A stretch of 64,000 bases of DNA from Hyphomicrobiales bacterium (lineage in GTDB: Bacteria; Pseudomonadota; Alphaproteobacteria; Rhizobiales; Rhizobiaceae), in the NCBI GenBank assembly GCA_900471525.1, contig UCEZ01000013.1:91373-155372 (forward strand), written 5' to 3'. Below are positions 1-7,131 of this stretch, piece by piece. The position numbers and the translations under genes are program-made. The notes beneath the pieces are model-generated. The model saw only the letters and a program-made list of their open reading frames with translations. It was not told where the DNA came from and searched no databases. The first letter of the stretch is position 1, and the number at the start of each line of letters is the position of its first letter.

Positions 1-92
1 GGGCTTGACCCGAGGATCCAAACCACAGACGCCCGGACCAACTGAGGCCCGGGCGGCCTCTACCACCAAACGCGCCAGAAAGGAGAGCCGCC
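1..92. other. Leader region before the first permease gene
   Basis: No coding sequence can be supported here. A short inverted repeat (GCCCGG at 31-36 and CCGGGC at 49-54) could be a weak hairpin behind an upstream gene that lies outside the window, such as the binding protein or ATPase of the transporter that follows. AAAGGAG at about 79-85 is the ribosome binding site for the permease at 93. Confidence 0.4.
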
Positions 93-920
93 ATGAAATC
101 CGATATGCTGAAACCGGCGCTCCTGCTTGGGCCGCTCGTGCTGTTTCTCGGCCTTGCCTATCTCGTGCCGTTTCTGGGCGTCATGCAGTGGAGTGTCACC
201 CTGCCGGAGCCCGGGTTCGGGCAGTACGGCAAGGCGGTCAGCGATCCGCTGATCCAGTCGGTGTTTTTCCGCACGTTCCGCATCTGTCTGATCGTCACCG
301 TCTGTGCTGTGGCGGCTGCCTATGCGATTTCCTATGTCTGGGTGCGCGGCACGCCGGTGCAAAGGCTGGTGACGGAACTCTGTATTCTCATTCCCTTCTG
401 GATATCGGTGCTTACCCGCGCCTTCGGCTGGGTGGCGCTTCTGTCCAATCGCGGGCTGATCAACACCTGGCTGCAATCGGCGGGGATCATTTCCGAACCG
501 CTGACGATGGTGCGCAACGAGTTCGGCGTCGTGCTCGGCATGATGCATTTCCTCATTCCCTTCGCCGTCTTTCCGATCGCGTCGGCCATGCGCAGCCTCG
601 ACGAGCGCGTGTTTCTCGCGGCCCGTGGAATGGGCGCTTCGCGGCTGCGGATCTTCTGGTCGATCTTCGTGCCGATGACGCTGCCGGGTATTCTGGGTGC
701 CGGGCTGATGGTCTTCGTCTTCGCGCTCGGTTTCTTCATCACGCCGGCCATTCTGGGCGGCGGCCGCAGCGTCATGATTGCGGAACTCATCTATCTCAGG
801 ATCTTCCAGAGCCCGGACTGGGGCTTGGGCGCTGCCGTCAGCGTCATCCTCATGGTCTTCGTTGCGCTGCTTCTGGTGCTGATGCTGCGCTTCGTGCGGC
901 CGAACAAGATGCTGGGTTGA
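93..920 (+). CDS. ABC transporter permease, PotB (spermidine/putrescine) type
   Basis: Inner-membrane subunit of a PotB/PotH-like importer, 275 aa, with about six membrane segments; the first is near residues 10-30. The EAA loop that docks on the ATPase is visible at about 171-200 (AARGMGAS followed by FVPMTLPGI). A good Shine-Dalgarno sequence precedes the ATG. The gene is followed after 4 nt by a second permease, and the two would form the usual heterodimer. The binding protein and ATPase must lie upstream of the window. The downstream AruI-like decarboxylase hints at an arginine, guanidino or polyamine-like substrate, but the substrate is inference. Confidence 0.9.
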   Translation: MKSDMLKPALLLGPLVLFLGLAYLVPFLGVMQWSVTLPEPGFGQYGKAVSDPLIQSVFFRTFRICLIVTVCAVAAAYAISYVWVRGTPVQRLVTELCILIPFWISVLTRAFGWVALLSNRGLINTWLQSAGIISEPLTMVRNEFGVVLGMMHFLIPFAVFPIASAMRSLDERVFLAARGMGASRLRIFWSIFVPMTLPGILGAGLMVFVFALGFFITPAILGGGRSVMIAELIYLRIFQSPDWGLGAAVSVILMVFVALLLVLMLRFVRPNKMLG

Positions 921-924
921 GCCG

Positions 925-1731
925 ATGTCGATGAAGCCCACGCCGATTGCCGTCATCCTCGCCTTCGCGGTGGCGCTGTTCCTGTTGCTGCCGCTGATCG
1001 CCGTCGTGCCGGTGTCGTTCACGCCCGCGCGATTCCTGTCGATGCCGACGGATGTCTGGTCGCTCAGGCACTATCAGGCGCTCATCGACAATCCGGCCTG
1101 GCTGCAGAGCATTTGGCTCAGCCTGCGCATCGGTATCCTGAGTTCGGTGATCGCGACGCTTCTGGCGCTGGCCTTCAGCCTCGGCATCTGGATGTTCCGG
1201 CCGTGGTTTGGCAACCTGCTGTTCGGCTTCGTGCTTTTGCCGATGGTGGCGCCGCCGGTGGTGTCGGCGATCACGCTCTATTTTTTCCTGACGACCTTGT
1301 CCAAGGTCAACGATGTCGTCGCCTATGACACATGGGTTGGTGTCGCCATTGCCCATGCGGTGATGATTGCGCCTTTCGCGGTGGTGATGGTGACCGTGGC
1401 ACTGGCGCAGGTGGACCGGCGGATCGATCTGGCCGCGCGCGGTTTCGGCGCGACCGTCAGCCAAAGGATCTTCAAGGTCATCCTGCCGAACATCAAGTTC
1501 GGCGTGTTTACCGCCTTCTTCCTCTCCTTCGTGCTCTCGTGGGAGGAGATCGGCGTGACCTTGTTCATCACCAGCGTCGATGCGGTGACCTTGCCACGGA
1601 TGATGTGGATGGGGCTGCGCGACAATATCGATCCGGCGATTGCAGCGATCTCGGTGATCCTGATCGGCATCGTTATTGCGGTCATCCTCTTGAAGTCCGC
1701 CGTCACCTTCAAGTTATCCCGAAAAACCTGA
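925..1731 (+). CDS. ABC transporter permease, PotC type
   Basis: Second inner-membrane permease, 268 aa, with about six hydrophobic segments. The EAA motif (DLAARGFGA followed by VILPNIK) is at about 165-190. It starts 4 nt after the upstream permease stop, so the two are translationally linked. PotB/PotC-type permeases serve polyamines, opines, thiamine and related cations; substrate specificity cannot be read from a permease. It is probably transcribed with the decarboxylase gene 80 nt downstream. Confidence 0.9.
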   Translation: MSMKPTPIAVILAFAVALFLLLPLIAVVPVSFTPARFLSMPTDVWSLRHYQALIDNPAWLQSIWLSLRIGILSSVIATLLALAFSLGIWMFRPWFGNLLFGFVLLPMVAPPVVSAITLYFFLTTLSKVNDVVAYDTWVGVAIAHAVMIAPFAVVMVTVALAQVDRRIDLAARGFGATVSQRIFKVILPNIKFGVFTAFFLSFVLSWEEIGVTLFITSVDAVTLPRMMWMGLRDNIDPAIAAISVILIGIVIAVILLKSAVTFKLSRKT

Positions 1732-1811
1732 GAAAATCTTTCAGTGCGGAGCTTGCGCGCGGATCGATTATACAAACGTATAACAAGAAAAACGGAACGA
1801 GAGGACACCCC

Positions 1812-3425
1812 GTGATCAGCACCGGCATGTATCTGACGAAACTGCTCACATCCTATGGCGTCGACACTGTCTTCGGCATTCCCGGTGTCCACACGGTCGA
1901 ACTCTATCGCGGTCTTGCCGGCAGCGCGATCCGCCACGTGACGCCGCGGCACGAGCAGGGGGCGGGCTTCATGGCCGATGGCTATGCACGTGCCACCGGC
2001 AAGCCGGGGGTCTGTTTCATCATTACCGGTCCGGGCATGACCAATATCGTCACGGCGATGGGGCAGGCCTATGGCGACAGCATTCCGATGCTGGTTATCT
2101 CGACCGTCAACGCGCATGGCCGGATGGGATCGGGCGAGGGCTGGCTGCATGAACTGCCGAACCAGCAGGCGTTGGTGAGCGGCGTGTCGGCCTTCAGTTG
2201 TACAGTCAACCGGCCGGAGGAACTGGCGCCGGCGTTGGCGCGCGCCTTTACCGTCTTCGACAGCGCCCGGCCCCGGCCGGTGCATATCGAGCTGCCGATC
2301 AACGTCATGCTGGCGTCGGCGGATCATCTGGTGGTTCCGGAACGGCCGGTGCGGCTGAAGCGCCCGGCCGGAGATGTTGGAACGCTGCAACGGGCGGCGG
2401 CGCTACTCGATACCGCCAAGGCACCGGTCATCCTGGTTGGCGGCGGCGCGATCAGCGCGGCATCCGAAGTGCGGGCGCTGGCAGAAAGGCTCGACGCGCC
2501 GGTGGTGATGACCACCAACGGGCGGGGTATCCTGCCGCCGGGGCACACGCTGGCTGTCAATCTTTCCGCCAGCATGAAGGCGACGCGGTCGCTGATCGAG
2601 GCCGCCGACGTCGTGCTGGGGATCGGTACGGAACTCGGGCCAACCGACTACGACTTTTATGAGGATGGATTCTTTTCCATTCCAGGTACCTTCATCCGCG
2701 TCGATATCGATCCGGCTCAGCTGATGCGGACACGCCCGCCGGAGCTCGGCATTGTCGGCGACGCGGCGCGGTGCGCGGCCTGCCTGGTGGAATTGGTATC
2801 GGTGGCTTCGCGGGAAGGTGCTGCGCGGGCGGCGGAAGTGGAGACGCTCGTGCACCGCGACGTATCGTCCGTCATGCTGGATGACCTCATCATTCTCGAA
2901 ACGATCCGCGATACGTTGCCGGACGTGCTGATCGCCGGAGATTCGACGCAACTCGTCTATGCCGGCAACACGGCTTATGAGGCGGCTTCACCCGGCTCCT
3001 ATTTCAACTCGGCGACTGGCTACGGCACGCTCGGCTACGGGCTGCCGGCCGGTATCGGTGCGAAGGTCGGCCGGCCGGAACGTCCGGTGGTGGTGCTCGC
3101 GGGAGACGGCGGCGTGCAGTTTTCGCTGGCCGAGCTTGCCTCGGCGATGGAGGCGAAGGCGCCGGTGATCCTGATGTTGCACGACAATGGCGGCTATGGC
3201 GAGATCAAGTCCTACATGGTCTCGAAGAACATCCCGCCGCTTGGCGTCGATCTGCACACGCCGGATTTCATCGCGATCGGCCGGGCTTATGGGTGGCATG
3301 CCGAGCGGCTGGAAAGCTATGAAAACTTGAAGCCGGCACTGGAGGCGGCGAGGGCGCGGAGCGTGCCGACGATGCTGGTCTTCGGCGATGCGGTCCGCGC
3401 CCAGGCGGCAGGCGGGAAACGGTGA
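1812..3425 (+). CDS. ThDP-dependent decarboxylase, 5-guanidino-2-oxopentanoate decarboxylase (AruI)-like
   Basis: Large thiamine-diphosphate enzyme of the acetolactate synthase/benzoylformate decarboxylase superfamily, 537 aa. The N-terminal half has GVDTVFGIPGVHTVELYRGL-type sequence with catalytic Glu48 in RHEQGAGFMADGYAR. The C-terminal half has the ThDP/Mg motif, GDGG followed about 27 residues later by NGGYG. The closest family I recognise is AruI, which decarboxylates 2-ketoarginine in the arginine transaminase pathway. The reading frame stays open 160 codons upstream, but GTG at 1812 is chosen because GAGAGGAC precedes it and family homology begins there. It follows the two permeases, so the module may import and degrade an arginine-like compound. 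Confidence 0.8.
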   Translation: MISTGMYLTKLLTSYGVDTVFGIPGVHTVELYRGLAGSAIRHVTPRHEQGAGFMADGYARATGKPGVCFIITGPGMTNIVTAMGQAYGDSIPMLVISTVNAHGRMGSGEGWLHELPNQQALVSGVSAFSCTVNRPEELAPALARAFTVFDSARPRPVHIELPINVMLASADHLVVPERPVRLKRPAGDVGTLQRAAALLDTAKAPVILVGGGAISAASEVRALAERLDAPVVMTTNGRGILPPGHTLAVNLSASMKATRSLIEAADVVLGIGTELGPTDYDFYEDGFFSIPGTFIRVDIDPAQLMRTRPPELGIVGDAARCAACLVELVSVASREGAARAAEVETLVHRDVSSVMLDDLIILETIRDTLPDVLIAGDSTQLVYAGNTAYEAASPGSYFNSATGYGTLGYGLPAGIGAKVGRPERPVVVLAGDGGVQFSLAELASAMEAKAPVILMLHDNGGYGEIKSYMVSKNIPPLGVDLHTPDFIAIGRAYGWHAERLESYENLKPALEAARARSVPTMLVFGDAVRAQAAGGKR

Positions 3426-4634
3426 TCAGCCTGCCGGTTGCGGCCGGGTGAACGACATGGCGGCATAACCACCAGCCATGAGCAGGACGATCATGAGCAC
3501 ATAGATATCCGCGGTCGCCGCAAGCCCCACGGCGCGCGAGAGGAAACCGGCGCAGATGGCGGGAATGCTGAAGGCAAGATAGCTCTGGATGTAGTAGGCC
3601 GAGAGCAGTCCGGCGCGTTCCTCGGGTTTGGCAAGCGGCATGATCGTGCTGACGGCACCGAGAAAGCAGGAGCCGAAGCCAACGCCCGTTATAATCGTGC
3701 CGGAAAACAGGAGGGCGACCAGGCCGGAATGGACACCGGCCGTGACGACCAGCAGGCCGGTCACCATGGAAAAGACGCCAAGCGTCAGGTTGCTGCTGGC
3801 CGGCTTCTGCCGCCGGAGGAAGACCGCGAGCGCTCCGCTCACGGTGAGCGCCGCTACTGTCAGGCCGCCGATTATCGGTGAATGGCTGCCTGTTGCAGCG
3901 CCGACGACCGAGGGCATCAGCGAGAGGTAGAAGCCGCCGAGCGACCAGCCAGCGATGTTGATCGGCGTGATCGTCATCAGCGAGGGACGGACTTGCGGTG
4001 GAACGCCGACATGCGGCCGCAGCGATGCGAGCGCTCCGGGCTTTGTCTCGGCGGTTTCGGGAACGCTCCAGATGAAGACGGCCTGCAGGACCAGGGCGGC
4101 GAAGACGACGAGATAGACGAGGCGCATCGGTTCGGGCGCAAACTGGACCAGCGCGCCGGCGCCGAGCGCACCCGCCGCCATGCCGAGAAGTGGCGAAATG
4201 CTGTTGACGATCGGGCCTGTCGTTTTGTTGGCATCGACGAGTGCCGCGCCGACGGCGCCGCTCGCGGCACCCGTGGCGATGCCCTGGACGATCCGGGCGG
4301 CGACGAGCCAGGAGGGGCTGTCGGCCAGCATGAACAGCAGCATGGCTGCGGCCTGCAGAAGGATGGCGACGAAAATGACGGGGCGGCGGCCGATATGATC
4401 GGACAGCGAGCCGACGATCAGAAGCGTCGTCAGCAGGCTGAACGCATAGACGCTGAAGATGAACGTAAGCAGGATCGGCGAGAAGTTCCAGCTCTCCTGA
4501 TAGAGATGATAGAGCGGCGTCGGCGCTGCGGAGGCAGCGAGGAACGTGGTCAGGGTCGTCGCGTGAAAGCCCAAGGCCCAGCGCCGCTTGGCGGGGGAGA
4601 GGCCGCCGGAAAGATGTTCACTTTTGCTCGACAT
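3426..4634 (-). CDS. MFS transporter
   Basis: Major facilitator protein, 402 aa, with about 12 hydrophobic helices. The loop between helices 2 and 3 carries the MFS signature in the form GSLSDHIGRRPVI. An exporter of small hydrophobic compounds is the most likely role, because the divergent neighbour is a TetR regulator, a typical pump/regulator pair. The substrate is unknown. Its stop codon abuts the stop of the decarboxylase gene, so the two are convergent with no room for a separate terminator. Confidence 0.85.
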   Translation of the reverse strand: MSSKSEHLSGGLSPAKRRWALGFHATTLTTFLAASAAPTPLYHLYQESWNFSPILLTFIFSVYAFSLLTTLLIVGSLSDHIGRRPVIFVAILLQAAAMLLFMLADSPSWLVAARIVQGIATGAASGAVGAALVDANKTTGPIVNSISPLLGMAAGALGAGALVQFAPEPMRLVYLVVFAALVLQAVFIWSVPETAETKPGALASLRPHVGVPPQVRPSLMTITPINIAGWSLGGFYLSLMPSVVGAATGSHSPIIGGLTVAALTVSGALAVFLRRQKPASSNLTLGVFSMVTGLLVVTAGVHSGLVALLFSGTIITGVGFGSCFLGAVSTIMPLAKPEERAGLLSAYYIQSYLAFSIPAICAGFLSRAVGLAATADIYVLMIVLLMAGGYAAMSFTRPQPAG

Positions 4635-4698
4635 CGCGCTATGGTCCCTAAAGGCTAAAATGTTGCGTTAGCTCTTGTAGCGCGAAAATCGACTAAAA

Positions 4699-4711
4699 GC
4701 AAATTATTTGC
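4699..4711. promoter_or_regulatory. Palindrome in the MFS/TetR divergent promoter region
   Basis: GCAAAT-T-ATTTGC is a perfect inverted repeat in the 118-bp AT-richer space between the divergent MFS and TetR genes. The word TTGCGTTAG also occurs twice there, near 4664 and 4709. Position and symmetry fit a TetR-family operator controlling both genes; no binding evidence exists. Confidence 0.4.
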
Positions 4712-4752
4712 GTTAGTGTTTTTGCGTCGGGTAGAAAGCGAAGACGGCATCG

Positions 4753-5325
4753 ATGAACATACGGGAAAATATCAGGCCGGGCGGGCGTAGCGCCCGTGTA
4801 CAGGCGTCGGTGCACAAGGCGGTGCGCGAACTGCTGTCGAAGATGGATCGCAACGACGTGACCATTCCGTTGATCGCGACCGAGGCCGGGGTCACGCCTT
4901 CGACCATCTACCGGCGCTGGGGCGATCTGCAGGAACTGCTGGCCGACGTGGCGGTCGAGCGCCTGCGTCCGGATGCGCCGCCGAAGGATACGGGTTCGGC
5001 GCGCACGGACCTCGAGCAATGGGCCGAGCAATATGCCGACGAAATGGCCTCCGGGCCGGGCCGGGCGATGATCCGTGACGTGCTCGCTAGCGTTGGTGCG
5101 GACACACGCAACGCTGGAAAATGCTGTGGCTATACCCGCGAACAATTGCAGGTAATCGCTGATCGGGCGCGCGACCGCGGCGAGGCGTTTCCCGATGTGG
5201 AAGCCGTGATCGACGAGGTTGTTGCGCCGATCATGTACAGAATCCTGTTCGACCAGGCGCCTCCGACCTCGGCGAAGGTTCTGTGGCTGGTTGAGCGCAT
5301 GCTGGTGGGGCGGCGCGCGACTTGA
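4753..5325 (+). CDS. TetR/AcrR family transcriptional regulator
   Basis: One-component repressor, 190 aa. The N-terminal helix-turn-helix is at about 30-60 (IATEAGVTPSTIYRRWGD is the recognition region); the C-terminal half is a ligand-binding and dimerisation domain that I cannot assign to a ligand. It is divergent from the MFS gene, which it probably represses together with itself through the 4.65-4.72 kb region. The di-iron protein gene 100 nt downstream on the same strand may also be under its control. Confidence 0.87.
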   Translation: MNIRENIRPGGRSARVQASVHKAVRELLSKMDRNDVTIPLIATEAGVTPSTIYRRWGDLQELLADVAVERLRPDAPPKDTGSARTDLEQWAEQYADEMASGPGRAMIRDVLASVGADTRNAGKCCGYTREQLQVIADRARDRGEAFPDVEAVIDEVVAPIMYRILFDQAPPTSAKVLWLVERMLVGRRAT

Positions 5326-5424
5326 GTGCGCGACCCTCCGGATTGGCGGAAACGGTAAGACACTGCTGCTAATGCTGGGTTTCAGGAGGCGATATCGGAT
5401 CGTCCGACGAGATCAGGAGCGCCG

Positions 5425-6021
5425 ATGCTGCAGGTCGATATCCAGGGAGAGAAGACGGTGCGGGATGCGCTGACGATCGCGCGCATCGTCAGGGTCAACC
5501 ATGCCGGCGAATTTGGTGCGATCCGGATTTATTCGGCGCAGATTGTCGTCTCCCGCTGGTTCTGGCCGGATTGTGTGCCGGCGCTATCGGAGATGCTCGA
5601 GGACGAACGGCGGCACTGCATACTCTTTCGCGACGCTATGCCCGCCCGGAAATCGCGGCCATGCCGCGTCATGCAGTTCTGGAGTTACGGCGGCTGGTGG
5701 CTCGGATTTCTGACTGCGCTTCTCGGCCGGCAGGGCATATGGGCCTGTACGGCAGCGGTCGAGGCCGCGGTGCATCGCCATCTCGACGACCAACTGCATT
5801 TTCTGAACGCGCGCGATCCTGAACTGGCCGCTATCATCCTCTCCATTCGCGATGAGGAGATCGCGCATCTACGCCATGCCGAAGATCGGCTGGTGTCCCG
5901 GAGCGTTGCGTTTCGTGTGCTAAAGGCCGCAATTTCGATGGCGACGGATTGCCTGATCTGGCTGTCGACCTGGGGAGACTCGACCCGAATGGCACGCGCG
6001 CTGAAGGCAGACAGCCGGTAG
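5425..6021 (+). CDS. COQ7-like demethoxyubiquinone hydroxylase family protein
   Basis: Di-iron carboxylate protein of the COQ7/CAT5 family, 198 aa. COQ7 performs the C6 hydroxylation in ubiquinone synthesis. The duplicated helical pair is visible: NHAGE and DERRH (helices 1-2), then VEAAVHRHLDDQL and RDEEIAHLRHA (helices 3-4), so all iron-ligand positions (E and ExxH) appear kept. An amphipathic segment near 90-110 fits interfacial membrane binding. Start is the ATG behind CAGGAG. There are no other ubiquinone genes nearby, so this may be a specialised or redundant copy controlled by the TetR gene upstream. Confidence 0.8.
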   Translation: MLQVDIQGEKTVRDALTIARIVRVNHAGEFGAIRIYSAQIVVSRWFWPDCVPALSEMLEDERRHCILFRDAMPARKSRPCRVMQFWSYGGWWLGFLTALLGRQGIWACTAAVEAAVHRHLDDQLHFLNARDPELAAIILSIRDEEIAHLRHAEDRLVSRSVAFRVLKAAISMATDCLIWLSTWGDSTRMARALKADSR

Positions 6022-6144
6022 GTCTGGCGGGCGACGTGGACGCGTCCAGCCGCCGACGCCCGATTTTTAGAAGGTGGAGCACTCGGTTCTTGAAATTGAA
6101 CGTGTTAAGTAATACCTTCATGAAAACATTCCTTACCGAGGTGC

Positions 6145-6381
6145 ATGATGAGTGCGACAGTGACGACGAAAGGCCAGGTAACCATCCCGAAGCCGGTACG
6201 GGACTTTCTCGGCATCGTACCGGGAACACGGGTGGATTTTCAGCGTGCGGCGGACGGCACTGTGGTTTTGACGCGGGCGGATGAGAAACGGCCTGCAAGC
6301 CGCTTCAGCAAGCTGCGCGGCCATGCCGGAAAAGGATTGAGCACCGATGCCATCATGGCGCTGACGCGCGGTGACGAGTGA
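6145..6381 (+). CDS. vapB: VapB-type antitoxin, AbrB/MazE (SpoVT) fold
   Basis: Small antitoxin, 78 aa. The N-terminal swapped-hairpin DNA-binding domain has the classic pattern TTKGQVTIPKPVRDFLGI at about residues 6-23; the C-terminal tail (about 50-78) should wrap the toxin. The stop overlaps the toxin start by 4 nt (GTGA), the usual antitoxin-toxin coupling. It probably autorepresses its promoter together with the toxin. Confidence 0.88.
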   Translation: MMSATVTTKGQVTIPKPVRDFLGIVPGTRVDFQRAADGTVVLTRADEKRPASRFSKLRGHAGKGLSTDAIMALTRGDE

Positions 6382-6782
6382 CGTTGGTCGATACCAACGT
6401 CCTGCTCGATGTGGTGACGGACGATCCGAGCTGGGCGGATTGGTCGATCGAACAACTCGAAGCCGCGGCGCTGCGCGGCCCGCTTCTGGTCAATGATGTC
6501 GTCTATGCCGAACTGGCGGTGCGCTATGAGCGGATCGAGCGGCTGGAGGCTTTTCTCGCTGAAGCCGGGATCGAAATTGCCGCCATGCCGCGGTCGGCAT
6601 TGTTTCTTGCTGGCAAGGTGTTCCAGAAGTATCGCAAGGCAGGCGGGCAGCGCACCGGCGTTTTGCCGGACTTTTTCATTGGCGCTCATGCGGCCGTCGA
6701 TCGGCTGGATCTGTTGACGAGGGATACGGCGCGATATCGGACGTATTTTCCAACTGTGACGTTGATTACGCCGGACCGGTAG
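6378..6782 (+). CDS. vapC: VapC-type PIN-domain ribonuclease toxin
   Basis: PIN-domain endoribonuclease, 134 aa, from a GTG start inside the antitoxin stop. The conserved acidic residues sit in VDTNVLLD (Asp5), the YAELAV segment, LPDFFIGAHA and LLTRDTARY. VapC toxins cut tRNA or rRNA; the target cannot be predicted from this sequence. All catalytic positions seem intact, so the pair is likely functional. Confidence 0.88.
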   Translation: MTLVDTNVLLDVVTDDPSWADWSIEQLEAAALRGPLLVNDVVYAELAVRYERIERLEAFLAEAGIEIAAMPRSALFLAGKVFQKYRKAGGQRTGVLPDFFIGAHAAVDRLDLLTRDTARYRTYFPTVTLITPDR

Positions 6783-6900
6783 ATCGGTTGGTTAATCGGC
6801 CAGATGGGCCGGGCTCCAGCAGCAATAAAAGGCTCGTGCGGGTTTCTGATCAGCTTTCAAACTGCCGGTAATTTTCCCTGTGATCTTGGAAACGAAAACT

Positions 6901-7027
6901 CTCCTCCGTCATTCCTGTGCCTGTCACAGGAATCCAGCCAAGGCGCGTCTGCGCCGTGAAAGAATCTTTTGCGTTCAAGGACTTGAACGCACTGGATCCC
7001 CGCCACAAGGGCGAGGATGACGGGAGG
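6901..7027. repeat. Palindromic intergenic repeat element with nested hairpins
   Basis: This occupies the 349-bp gene-free stretch between vapC and the RND operon. Outer arms at 6901-6937 and 6992-7027 are imperfect inverted repeats sharing CTGGAT, ACA, AGGA, TGACGG. Inside are GGCGC-GTCT-GCGCC (6942-6955) and a perfect 20-bp palindrome (6971-6990; GCGTTCAAG then CTTGAACGC). The arm beginning GTCATTCCTGTGC resembles intergenic repeats common in Rhizobiales genomes. No coding sequence is credible in 6783-7131; the rest holds nothing I can name. Confidence 0.75.
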
Positions 7028-7131
7028 AAAGGATGCGCCAAACCGTACGAAGGTCCGTTTGAAAGCGTCAAGCCTATAAATTCGTGCTCTGTCGCCATAT
7101 GCCGGGTAGTTTCTGCCCGGCCCGTTACTTC

